Source: an uncultured Alphaproteobacteria bacterium
Lineage (GTDB): Bacteria > Pseudomonadota > Alphaproteobacteria > Rs-D84
DNA length: 64,000 nucleotides
Direction of reading: 5' to 3'
Assembly: GCA_951801825.1 (NCBI GenBank)
Contig: CATOOF010000002.1
Location: 288,441 to 352,440, forward strand
Under the pieces are notes generated by a model, which was given only the letters and a program-made list of their open reading frames with translations, was not told the origin of the DNA and ran no database searches. Within the stretch, counting starts at the first letter, position 1. The number at the start of each line of letters is the position of its first letter. A program made the translations under genes and the position numbers. Of the stretch, positions 33,712 through 42,462 are shown in pieces.

Positions 33712-34113
33712 TTATTTATGCATTTGGGCAGCACGTGCCATTATTGCGGTTCGAGCCTGGGCATCTTTGACCGCGCGGCGGACAACCTGTCTGAATATTT
33801 TATTGTTCATATGCATAAAAGAACCGCTGTTGAAAGTATAACACGCACTTTTCTCTGTGGCGCCCGGCGCGACCATCTGTTCGGATTGCACTATAACGCC
33901 CATGCGGCGAGCGGCATCCATAAACTTTTCCTGGCCATTTGGTTTTAAGAACACGACCATATGTTCCACTTGTTCAGATGCACGACCCGCCGCTTGGTCC
34001 GGGTCGCGAAAGCGTTTCACATAACCATACTCGACCACAACTTCCGACACCTGGTCATAAATCGCCTGAATATCACTTAAGATTCCATCTTTTTCCATCC
34101 AATCTTTGTTCAT
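33712..34113 (-). CDS. Hypothetical protein
   Basis: Complete ORF, no recognised motif. Confidence 0.5.
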   Translation of the reverse strand: MNKDWMEKDGILSDIQAIYDQVSEVVVEYGYVKRFRDPDQAAGRASEQVEHMVVFLKPNGQEKFMDAARRMGVIVQSEQMVAPGATEKSACYTFNSGSFMHMNNKIFRQVVRRAVKDAQARTAIMARAAQMHK

Positions 34114-34296
34114 TGTTTACCCCTGTTTTTTGTTAATCACATATACATTAATCGCCATAATGTCCTTTGGATATATAATAGCATATATTTATCCCAAATT
34201 CATCAACACAATCCTAAAAGAAGGAAATATTCAATTTTTTTTATTTCTTTTATCTGTTTCGTATTATAACCAGCTTTAAACATTGGAAAACAAAAT

Positions 34297-34321
34297 AAAA
34301 ACCGCCCCGATGGGCGGTTTT
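34297..34321. terminator. Rho-independent terminator at the left edge of the accessory element
   Basis: aaaaccgccccgatgggcggtttt. Confidence 0.75.
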
Positions 34322-34486
34322 GTCTATCTTGGTTGACGATAGCAAACGAATTTCGAACTACGTATTACAAAGATATTATAGGTTTAGCCCCGATAATAAA
34401 AAATATAGGCAATATACCAGAAAACTTGTATTTGCCCCAAAACTGCCATAGCATGAGAATATAAGCTAAAAATAAGGTGTAATGAA

Positions 34487-35275
34487 ATGACAAAAAAGAG
34501 AAAACGTATTTTTGTAGAGTTGCGGCTAAATGCCACAAAAAAGGCTTTGGAATTGCTGAATAACTATCAACCACTGCCCAAAACGGGAAATTCTGTTTTG
34601 GAGAATTATTCCTTATTTGACGACAAAATATTCCCTCTTACCAACCTAGCGGTTGAACGATATAAAAAACTTGTAAAAATACGCAGTTCTAAACCAGATG
34701 TGTTGGCTGAACATTTAAACCAAAACCGGGACAAAAAGTTTGATATTCGTAAAATGAAAAACAATCCTGATGGCTCTTTAATATTTAAAGATAAGCCAGA
34801 AGGGAGAAAAAGAGCCACTATTAGAAGGTTAACGTATCGCGAATGGTGGACTATCGGCGCGGCTGGGGCACTTTATGATATGTTAAACAAATGCTCTGCC
34901 TTTCTAACTTGGTTGAATAACAACCCCGATGCCACGAGAAATCAAAGAGCCGAACACATAAACCAAATAAAAAACGCTTGGAATGACATGTATATAGAGT
35001 TTGAATCATGTTTGGCACAAATCATCAGACAGGAACGTGCCCAAAGCGGACACAGCACCGCAAAAAAGAGAGCGACTATACAAAAATGGGTTTTAGACAA
35101 AGCGCATGAAATTTGCAGCAAACAACAAGTACGCAGCAAACGTCAGTTAGCTGATATTATTTTGCTGGAATATTATGAACCCTCCAACTGGAATCCGCCG
35201 TTAAAAAAAGACGGTGAACGCGAGACAATATATCGTTGGCTTGCAAATGATACAACGCTTGTAATAAAAAATTGA
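34487..35275 (+). CDS. Hypothetical protein of the mobile element
   Basis: 262-aa ORF; C-terminal HTH-like region (VRSKRQLADIILLEYYEPSNW). Confidence 0.6.
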   Translation: MTKKRKRIFVELRLNATKKALELLNNYQPLPKTGNSVLENYSLFDDKIFPLTNLAVERYKKLVKIRSSKPDVLAEHLNQNRDKKFDIRKMKNNPDGSLIFKDKPEGRKRATIRRLTYREWWTIGAAGALYDMLNKCSAFLTWLNNNPDATRNQRAEHINQIKNAWNDMYIEFESCLAQIIRQERAQSGHSTAKKRATIQKWVLDKAHEICSKQQVRSKRQLADIILLEYYEPSNWNPPLKKDGERETIYRWLANDTTLVIKN

Positions 35276-35323
35276 TGCTAGCGAACTACATAAAATTATA
35301 AATTCCTGCGTTATGTTCTGTTT

Positions 35324-35476
35324 ATGGCAGAACAAACGCTGTTATCTTTAAAGATTAAAGGGCTGTACTCAGAACCGCTTTCCGATGTCGAAGCATCGGA
35401 AGCGGAGGGGCGGCTCGTTTCTTTTTTCAAGATATTAAGCGATGTTTATAAACAACAAAACGGAGTAAAAAAATGA
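35324..35476 (+). CDS. Small 50-aa ORF translationally coupled to the SpoVG-like gene
   Basis: MAEQTLLSLKIKGLYSEPLSDVEASEAEGRLVSFFKILSDVYKQQNGVKK*; ATGA overlap with next gene; read manually, below ORF-track cutoff. Confidence 0.5.
   Translation: MAEQTLLSLKIKGLYSEPLSDVEASEAEGRLVSFFKILSDVYKQQNGVKK
35375..35405 (+). repeat. Hairpin inside the small ORF
   Basis: CCGCTTTCCGATG-tcgaag-CATCGGAAGCGG inverted repeat with one bulged T. Confidence 0.6.
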
Positions 35477-35724
35477 CAATTTCAGAAGTAAAAATTCAGT
35501 TTGTGCGCCCAAATGACGGATTAATTGGATTTGCAAGCATTGTATTGAATAATTCGCTGTATCTTGGGTCAATTGGTGTTTATACCAAATTAAGCGGTGG
35601 CTATAGATTGACATTTCCAAAAAAGGAAGGTTTTGATGTATTTTATCCGATAAACCGCAAAACAAGTCATGCTATAGAACAGGCGATTTATGATAAATTA
35701 AAGAAAGTCCGGCAAACAATTTAA
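35473..35724 (+). CDS. SpoVG-like protein
   Basis: EVKIQFVRPNDGLIGFASIVLNNSLYLGSIGVYTKLSGGYRLTFPKK. Confidence 0.6.
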   Translation: MTISEVKIQFVRPNDGLIGFASIVLNNSLYLGSIGVYTKLSGGYRLTFPKKEGFDVFYPINRKTSHAIEQAIYDKLKKVRQTI

Positions 35725-35882
35725 CCGCTTTAAAGAACGTATCACAAGCACAACCGACTAAAGCCGCTTTTGCGACCCTGTCAAACACATATCTATAAAT
35801 CCAACCCGCGGGAGCAATTTTAATAAATTTTTCAACATCAACCCACGCCCCCACGCAGGAAGGGGTTCCGGAGATAGCAAAA

Positions 35883-36581
35883 ATGAAACAGCAGGATTAT
35901 GAACTTTGGGCAGAATATTCAGCCAGTATGGCCGTAATGCCTAACTCCTTCTTCGCACCAAGTGTGCTGAAGCAGAATCTAGAAAACGAGCGCGCCAAAC
36001 GCCGTGAATATACCCAAGAACAAGGGAAATTCTTTGTAAACGACCCGTTGAAGCCCTATGAACAAAATTTAGCTTTGATTGCAACCACAAACTGCAAATC
36101 GCGCCAAGGTTGGCAAAATGATGAAGCAGACGATATGCGCATATGTACAACCGGCATTATGCTTCATAAAAGCGCGGAAGAACTGCTGGAGCATTACAGA
36201 GATAAAATCCAAAGTATATACCGCACAGAAAGCCTATATGAACGCCAAATAGCGGATTGTAAACAAATGATTGTGAAACTGGGACAACAGATAGTAGACC
36301 TAGAGTCAACAAACCAACAACGGGCATTACAGAGTGCTAAAAACAAGTTAAAGCACTGGCAGGAACGGCTTACCGGCCTGCAGTGTGGTTTAGCCCATCA
36401 GCAAAATCGCGAAAAACGCATAGAACAAAAATGTATGAAATGGCTTGGGATAACCGAAAAAATCAAAATTGCAGAAACTGCGCTTGAAATTAAACACGAA
36501 AAAGCCAGTCTTGGCAACAAATACGGCTTTAACCCCAAGGCACAATCTCGCGAAACCGCGGAAATAATGTTTTTAGACTAA
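35883..36581 (+). CDS. Hypothetical coiled-coil protein
   Basis: 232-aa ORF with RBS-like sequence and long charged helices. Confidence 0.55.
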   Translation: MKQQDYELWAEYSASMAVMPNSFFAPSVLKQNLENERAKRREYTQEQGKFFVNDPLKPYEQNLALIATTNCKSRQGWQNDEADDMRICTTGIMLHKSAEELLEHYRDKIQSIYRTESLYERQIADCKQMIVKLGQQIVDLESTNQQRALQSAKNKLKHWQERLTGLQCGLAHQQNREKRIEQKCMKWLGITEKIKIAETALEIKHEKASLGNKYGFNPKAQSRETAEIMFLD

Positions 36582-36592
36582 AAGGCAAAACA

Positions 36593-36763
36593 ATGCGTGA
36601 TATTTTAATTAAATTACTAAATATGAATGATATGACTTTTGAGACCTTTAAACCCAAAAATCAAACCGAAGTCATTGCAGCTGCTCTGATTGATAAAATG
36701 CGCAATGGCGATATAAAAACAATTGAATACGTAGGAAAGATTGTTGAACAGCCCCAGTTGTAA
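36593..36763 (+). CDS. Small 56-aa hypothetical protein, phage-like
   Basis: MRDILIKLLNMNDMTFETFKPKNQTEVIAAALIDKMRNGDIKTIEYVGKIVEQPQL*; read manually. Confidence 0.45.
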   Translation: MRDILIKLLNMNDMTFETFKPKNQTEVIAAALIDKMRNGDIKTIEYVGKIVEQPQL

Positions 36764-36796
36764 ATATTCGGTTGGATTTTCTGCCCATTGGTGTTA
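36762..36796 (+). promoter_or_regulatory. Candidate sigma-70 promoter of the structured leader (coordinates approximate)
   Basis: TTGGAT-17 nt-TAATAT just before the leader. Confidence 0.45.
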
Positions 36797-36803
36797 ATAT
36801 AAA

Positions 36804-36985
36804 GGTGCATCGCAAAAGAGATGCCGAGGCGTAAAGAACCTCGCGATAGATGGTGCCGGATATGCACCACAAAAACATATCCCTGCTTCTGCGGGGGGCC
36901 GTTGGCTATACAACAGGGCATCGCCCAAAGGCCAACGGGGTCATTCTATCGTGATTTCTTTAACTCCCCGCGCCATCTTTTGCAC
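36804..36985 (+). ncRNA. Structured leader resembling phage C4 antisense RNA
   Basis: Nested hairpins CCGTTGGC/GCCAACGG (36899-36906/36931-36938), GGGC/GCCC, GCATC/GATGC, GGTGC/GCACC; distal complementarity AGATGGTGC (36848-36856) with GCGCCATCT (36970-36978) and CGATAGA (36844-36850) with TCTATCG (36945-36951). Confidence 0.6.
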
Positions 36986-37000
36986 AAAAAAGGTGGTTAT

Positions 37001-37765
37001 ATGAAAAAAGCAATAATTCCCATAATGATTCTTGGTGTCTGCGTGGCTAATGCCAGCGCATCGTCCGTGCCTTACCGCAATACTTATTATACTACAAGCG
37101 ATATGGTGCAAAGAGCCCTAAGAAGAACGCCACAAAAAGATGGAATCCCACGTCGCGCTTATAACTACATTCCCTCAAAAAGTCCCAACAGCGTAAAAAA
37201 AGATTACAAATGGTATATTGATTTTGGCCTTGGATTTGGATATGCCACCGCTGAATCTTCATTTGATGCTCAAGATTGGTGTAATCCTGCAGGATGTGTC
37301 AATGGCTATTGGGATACATTTCAATATCCCGGCAGTAATCAGAAAAGAAATATGGGTAAGGAAAACCCAGTTTTCGCTTCGCTTAAGTTCGCACGAAAAT
37401 ATGATAAATTTGCTTGGGGCGCATACGGGGATGCCGGAACACCCGCAAGTGCGCTGGGACTATTTGCAGAATTTGGTAATCAATGGCTTTTTGATTTGGG
37501 TATCGGTGCAGGACATAACTCTATTTTTGAGAAAACCACCGTAGATATACGCCTAGGTGTGGGATATGCATTTGAGATAACAGACCAGCTAGCCCTTGTT
37601 TCAACAGCCTTTTTTAATTATCAGATGGCCAGCAATGGCGAAGCAGAAGGCAAAGGCTATGACGACGAGAAAGGCACTGTTTGCTACAACTGCTGGACCC
37701 GCGGAACAGAGGTGCTCTCTTATTACAGCGGGGGCGTGAAAGCAGTTCTCAGGTATAGATTTTAA
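37001..37765 (+). CDS. Outer-membrane beta-barrel protein carried on the element
   Basis: Signal peptide MKKAIIPIMILGVCVANASAS; alternating beta pattern; C-terminal SYYSGGVKAVLRYRF; AGGTGG RBS. Confidence 0.75.
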   Translation: MKKAIIPIMILGVCVANASASSVPYRNTYYTTSDMVQRALRRTPQKDGIPRRAYNYIPSKSPNSVKKDYKWYIDFGLGFGYATAESSFDAQDWCNPAGCVNGYWDTFQYPGSNQKRNMGKENPVFASLKFARKYDKFAWGAYGDAGTPASALGLFAEFGNQWLFDLGIGAGHNSIFEKTTVDIRLGVGYAFEITDQLALVSTAFFNYQMASNGEAEGKGYDDEKGTVCYNCWTRGTEVLSYYSGGVKAVLRYRF

Positions 37766-37832
37766 CTAGGAACTATATCTGTCCATGCCTTTATATAAGA
37801 AGACTATTAAACTTTAACCAAAAGGAGAAAAA

Positions 37833-38045
37833 ATGAATGAATATCTAATACAAAGCGCATTGTCAAATATGCAACAGCAGGTAGAAATGTACAAAGCAAT
37901 GGGCATAATAAGCTTTGTTGCGACTGTGTTATCCTGTATATTCCTGTTTGTGATTATGGTATCAATATTAAAACGCAGATTTTACAAAGAAGAAGGCCTT
38001 GAACGCTATGGATATGGCAATTATGTGGCTGATGATGAAGATTAA
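37833..38045 (+). CDS. Small single-TM protein
   Basis: IISFVATVLSCIFLFVIMVSIL TM; AGGAG RBS. Confidence 0.55.
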   Translation: MNEYLIQSALSNMQQQVEMYKAMGIISFVATVLSCIFLFVIMVSILKRRFYKEEGLERYGYGNYVADDED

Positions 38046-38051
38046 AGACTA

Positions 38052-38078
38052 AAAGTGGGGTCAAGCCCCACTTTTTTA
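38052..38078 (+). terminator. Rho-independent terminator
   Basis: aaagtggggtcaagccccactttttt. Confidence 0.85.
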
Positions 38079-38160
38079 AGTTTTATTTGATATGTGATTA
38101 CAAAAAATATATCAAATACACTTGAAAAGTAAATTTACAGCACTAGTTTTGAATCAAACA

Positions 38161-38183
38161 GGGCTATAAAAAGCCCGTTTTTT
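38161..38183 (+). terminator. Second rho-independent terminator immediately upstream of the ATPase gene
   Basis: gggctataaaaagcccgtttttt. Confidence 0.7.
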
Positions 38184-38243
38184 ATGCTATAATTACTTGA
38201 AAGTAGGTTTTTAAGTGCTATTAATCATATAGATAACAGGGTT

Positions 38244-39578
38244 TTGACAATGAAAATTACATTAAAAAATGTCGGTGTTATTAAAGACGCGACCGTTGAT
38301 TTAACGGGGCTTTCTGTCATTGTTGGAAAGAATGGCGCGGGAAAAAGCACCGTCGGGAAAACTATTTATGCAATAGTCAAGGCTGTTAAAGAAAAAGACG
38401 CCATCGTCAAACAAAAGAAAAAAGAATACACTGATTGGGTCTGCAAAAACACTTATTTTACAATTCAAAATCTTATAGGTCGGAATACTAATGCTCGGCA
38501 ATTAAACGCGGATGCTACATTGCTAGAAAACAATTTCCAGTTAGGTGCATTTGAGACCGATTTAATACATTTAATTGATGAAAATGATATAGATAGTTGC
38601 AAAAGACTAATTCAGTCAAGAATTAACTTAATAGATAGCTTTTCTAATGCTGTGGATGTTAGTGCCAAAAACAAAATAAAAGAAGGTCTGACTTCTTTAA
38701 AAAATTCTTTTGTGCCGTCAAATATGCAAAATGATATTCATTTAGCATTGGTTTATATGTGTCATAACATATTTGGCGACCAAATTATTAACGTACAATC
38801 TCATATAAAGTCAAAAGTGGCATTTGGTAATTTACTTGAATACACTGTTTCTAACAATGCAGATGTTTTGCCTTTGGCAGAAAGATTAAAAATTGATTAC
38901 GTTGATGATAGCATTACAGAAAAAATTTTCCAAGACGCCACACTTATTGAAACGCCATTATTGTTGCAAATGGAAAAAATCCAAAATTTCAATAGTTTGC
39001 CAGACTATTGGACGGATTTAATGAAAAAGGTCGCATCAGATTCAATAAATAGCACTCTGCAAAATACATTTATCCAAGAAGCTATATCCGATATTACAGA
39101 CGCATTAGGGGGTAAATTAGAATATAATGCTAAAGAGAGACGGTTTGATTTTATAAAGAAAGAATTTTCTGAAGGAACAAATCTGTCCATTAATAATGCT
39201 GCATCTGGCGAAAAAGTCCTTGGCATCTTCCAAAAACTTGCAAAAAACGGAATGTTTAGCCCAAGTAAAATTACAATTTTGGATGAGCCAGAGAATCATC
39301 TACACCCACAATGGCTTATGACTTTAGCGGAAGTATTGGTAAAGCTTGTAAAATCCGGTTGCCCGATAATGATAGCTTCTCATAGTCCAGACTTTTTACA
39401 AGCTCTGCGTTTTTATTCAAAAAAACATAAACTGGGACAAGTAAGGTATTATTTAGCTGATGGAGAAACCGGTATTATTTCTGATAAAACAGGCAAGGAA
39501 TACGAAATTTTCGATAACTTGGCAAAACCGATAAACGAAATATTTGAATCTGTTGTAAACGATACATTAAAAGATTAA
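38244..39578 (+). CDS. OLD/AAA (ABC-type) ATPase, candidate defence ATPase
   Basis: Walker A VGKNGAGKSTVGKTI; signature NNAASGEKVLG; Walker B TILDEPENHLHPQW; ASHSPDFLQAL. Confidence 0.85.
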   Translation: MTMKITLKNVGVIKDATVDLTGLSVIVGKNGAGKSTVGKTIYAIVKAVKEKDAIVKQKKKEYTDWVCKNTYFTIQNLIGRNTNARQLNADATLLENNFQLGAFETDLIHLIDENDIDSCKRLIQSRINLIDSFSNAVDVSAKNKIKEGLTSLKNSFVPSNMQNDIHLALVYMCHNIFGDQIINVQSHIKSKVAFGNLLEYTVSNNADVLPLAERLKIDYVDDSITEKIFQDATLIETPLLLQMEKIQNFNSLPDYWTDLMKKVASDSINSTLQNTFIQEAISDITDALGGKLEYNAKERRFDFIKKEFSEGTNLSINNAASGEKVLGIFQKLAKNGMFSPSKITILDEPENHLHPQWLMTLAEVLVKLVKSGCPIMIASHSPDFLQALRFYSKKHKLGQVRYYLADGETGIISDKTGKEYEIFDNLAKPINEIFESVVNDTLKD

Positions 39579-39598
39579 ACATATTAGAGTTCCATATT

Positions 39599-40123
39599 AT
39601 GGCAGACTATTCCAGATTTAAGAAATCTTTTTGTGAATGTTGCGATACTAATAAGAAAGGCTTATGCCGTTTAGGGTGGCCTTGCCCAACAGATAAGAAT
39701 AAAAATTTTATTGATTGGGAAGAAGTAGTGGGTACAAAGCCCGCACCGCAACATGATTGGCCACACTGCGATTCTGTATATATTAATAGTGATAATATCG
39801 CTTATCTTATAGAATTCAAAAATGTAAAATGGTTTTATGATGACAAAACAAATAAAATTAAGCCATTACCAAATATACAAAAAGAACTTGTAGATAAATT
39901 TGATTGCTCTATAAAGCTTTTACAAGAGGACGGTAATAATATAGAAAGATTTCAGTTGAAATGCGCATGTGATTTTAATGGTATAATGAAATTAAACAAA
40001 TCTATAGATGAATTAAAACGACAGCTACGTAATAATTTCTTTATATATTTAGAACAAAATAATATTTATTATGAAGAATGCCGAAGTTTATATTACAGCA
40101 TTAAATTTGTAGAGTGTCCCTAA
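39599..40123 (+). CDS. Hypothetical partner protein, possible PD-(D/E)xK nuclease with Cys-rich N-terminus
   Basis: CECCDTNKKGLCRLGWPC; HCDSVYINSDNIAYLIEFKNVKWF (D-x(n)-ExK spacing); 20 bp downstream of the ATPase. Confidence 0.5.
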   Translation: MADYSRFKKSFCECCDTNKKGLCRLGWPCPTDKNKNFIDWEEVVGTKPAPQHDWPHCDSVYINSDNIAYLIEFKNVKWFYDDKTNKIKPLPNIQKELVDKFDCSIKLLQEDGNNIERFQLKCACDFNGIMKLNKSIDELKRQLRNNFFIYLEQNNIYYEECRSLYYSIKFVECP

Positions 40124-40207
40124 ATTTATAGTTGACATAACCTTTGGCTTAACATATCTGTCCTTGTGAGAAATCAACAATTAGTTCTCGCATTATTGCT
40201 TTCATGC

Positions 40208-40224
40208 ACTATACTAAATATAGT
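40208..40224. promoter_or_regulatory. Possible operator upstream of the recombinase
   Basis: Inverted repeat ACTATA-ctaaa-TATAGT 20 bp before the start codon. Confidence 0.35.
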
Positions 40225-40243
40225 AAAACCAAAAGATTGAGTA

Positions 40244-41749
40244 ATGAAAGCAGTAATACTTGCTCGCGTTTCGTCGCGGGAACAAGAAAATGGGATGTCC
40301 ATTGATGCCCAGCTGGAAAATTTGAACAAATATATCCAGCGCAATGGACTATCGCTGCTTAAAACCTTTCAAATTACCGAAAGCTCAACAAAAGGCGACC
40401 GCAAAAAGTTCGTTGAAATGCTGAGTTTCGTCAAGGCCCAGCGCGAGAAAATCGCCATTGTTGCCGACTGTATTGACCGTATTCAGCGTAGTTTCAAGGA
40501 ATCCGTTGAACTGGATGAATTACGCAAGGCGGATAAAGTGGAACTGCATTTTATACGTGAAAACCTGCGTCTGCATCGTGATTCTAAGTCCAACGAGATT
40601 GCCATGTGGGATTTGGGTGTATTTGCCGCCAAAACCTATGTTGGCAATCTGCGTGATAATGTAAAGCGAAGCATTGACTATAACACTAAACACGGTATCT
40701 GGCAAAGTCAGTCTCCACTGGGTTATTTGAACCGGCGCGATGACAATAACAAGCCGATTATTATCGTTGACCCGGAACGCGCTCCGGGGATTAAGCGCCT
40801 GTTCGAAGAATACGCGTCCGGGCTGCGTACGATTGGCGAACTGGTTAAAAATGCCGCCGAATGGGGACTGACGAATAAAGCCACCGGAAAGCCCATTACC
40901 AAGGCCGCGGTATTTAATATCTTAAACAATCCCTTTTATTATGGGATGATGAGCGTCAAGGGTGCGCTTTATCCCCACATTTATCAGCCTTTGATTGATA
41001 AAACGCTGTTTGACAAGTGTCAGGCGATTATGAACAACAAAAATCGTACTCGGTTTAAGTATGCGGAAAAGCCTTATGTGTTTCGCGGACTGATAAAATG
41101 TGCCAATTGTGGTTGTGCGATTACCAGCGACACAAAGACAAAGCCCAGCGGAAAAACCTATACATACCTATCTTGTTCACATTTTAAGGGGAATTGCACA
41201 CAACCGGCGGTAAATGAAAATGTATTATTACAACAGATTCAGGACGAGGTATTAAAAAAGCTATCCTTTCCGCGCGATATTATGCAGGAGGTGGCAAAGT
41301 GCCTGACAAATATATCACAAGCGGAAAATGCCTATGCGCTGGCAGAGATAGACAATCTGCGTAAAAAGCAAGATGCACTAAAGACCAAAAGAAGCCGTCT
41401 GTTGGACTTCTTACTGGCGGGCAATATTACACAGGAAGAATATGCCGATAAAAAAAATGATATAGAGAAAGAACTGTATGATGTGGGTGTGCGTTTGGCA
41501 GCACATTCCAAGGCAGATGGTGCATTTATAACGACAGTGGAATCCCTGTTGACCGTGGCATCGCACGCGGCGGAATTATTCCAGAGTTCGAAAGTAGAAC
41601 AAAAACGTCAGATTATTAACTTGCTACTTTCGAACTGCGAATTGAAAGATAAAAAGTTAGTATATTCAATAAGAAAACCGTTCAATATCCTGATGGATTT
41701 GAACGGTCGTAAAGCTTGGTTGGGGCAGCTGGATTCGAACCAACACTGA
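40244..41749 (+). CDS. Large serine recombinase (resolvase, recombinase, zinc-ribbon and coiled-coil domains)
   Basis: VILARVSSREQENGMSIDAQLENL; KAAVFNILNNPFYYG; FRGLIKCANCGCAIT...LSCSHFKGNC. Confidence 0.95.
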   Translation: MKAVILARVSSREQENGMSIDAQLENLNKYIQRNGLSLLKTFQITESSTKGDRKKFVEMLSFVKAQREKIAIVADCIDRIQRSFKESVELDELRKADKVELHFIRENLRLHRDSKSNEIAMWDLGVFAAKTYVGNLRDNVKRSIDYNTKHGIWQSQSPLGYLNRRDDNNKPIIIVDPERAPGIKRLFEEYASGLRTIGELVKNAAEWGLTNKATGKPITKAAVFNILNNPFYYGMMSVKGALYPHIYQPLIDKTLFDKCQAIMNNKNRTRFKYAEKPYVFRGLIKCANCGCAITSDTKTKPSGKTYTYLSCSHFKGNCTQPAVNENVLLQQIQDEVLKKLSFPRDIMQEVAKCLTNISQAENAYALAEIDNLRKKQDALKTKRSRLLDFLLAGNITQEEYADKKNDIEKELYDVGVRLAAHSKADGAFITTVESLLTVASHAAELFQSSKVEQKRQIINLLLSNCELKDKKLVYSIRKPFNILMDLNGRKAWLGQLDSNQH

Positions 41750-41790
41750 CGGAGTCAGAGTCCGGAGTTCTACCGTTAAACTATGCCCCA
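41717..41790 (-). tRNA. tRNA-Gln(CTG)
   Basis: TGGGGCA...CCGGA CTCTGAC TCCGT...GTTGG TTCGAAT CCAGC TGCCCCA ACCA. Confidence 0.93.
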
Positions 41791-41859
41791 AGCGTCGCTG
41801 ATTATATATCACTATTATTCTATTTGCAAGAAATTATTTTCTATGAAATCATATTCATT

Positions 41860-42360
41860 ATGAAGTACTATTCTTTTTATAATTCCCCAATTGGTCAAAT
41901 TATGATGGCCAGCGACGGGAATTTTTTAACCGGCCTGTGGATTGAAAATCAAAAGTATTATGCCGCCGGAATCGCACCAAATGCCCAAAAATTACACAAA
42001 TTGGATATATTTCAATATGCGGAACACTGGATGCGCGATTATTTCAATGGCATGGCACCAGATGCCGCCAATGTTCCAATTGAACCCAATGGTACGAACT
42101 TTCAAAAAAATGTGTGGAAAATACTGTGTGATATACCATACGGAAACACCGCAACATATGGCGAAATCGCCAAAAAAATCGGTATACTAACGGGGAACAC
42201 CACATGCCCGCGCGCGGTGGGCGCCGCAATTGGTCACAACCCTATTTCCATAATTATCCCATGCCATCGCGTAATAGGCGCAAACAAAAAACTGACCGGG
42301 TATGCAGGTGGCCTGGAAATAAAATCACATTTATTACAATTAGAGAAAGTTCTGGTTTAA
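41860..42360 (+). CDS. ogt: Methylated-DNA--protein-cysteine methyltransferase
   Basis: IPYGNTATYGEIAKKIG...AVGAAIGHNPISIIIPCHRVIG. Confidence 0.95.
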   Translation: MKYYSFYNSPIGQIMMASDGNFLTGLWIENQKYYAAGIAPNAQKLHKLDIFQYAEHWMRDYFNGMAPDAANVPIEPNGTNFQKNVWKILCDIPYGNTATYGEIAKKIGILTGNTTCPRAVGAAIGHNPISIIIPCHRVIGANKKLTGYAGGLEIKSHLLQLEKVLV

Positions 42361-42462
42361 TCCGTTACTAAACACTGGACAAAATATTTTTCTGACAATT
42401 TTTATTGACAAATATTATTTTTTGGCTATCATGCTGTATATAATTCATAAAAAGGGGCAGAT

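Larger units (their letters stand above)
34328..41749 (+). mobile_element. Putative integrated element carrying a large serine recombinase, inserted at the 3' end of tRNA-Gln
   Basis: 8-bp direct repeat CTTGGTTG at 34328-34335 and 41715-41722 (the latter in the tRNA-Gln 3' end); recombinase stop inside the tRNA; AT-richer accessory gene content. Confidence 0.55.

Noticed and set aside
41716-41859. N-terminal extension MVGAAGFEPTLTESESG of the ogt ORF
   Set aside because: It reads through the tRNA-Gln gene, a common annotation artefact; start moved to 41860.
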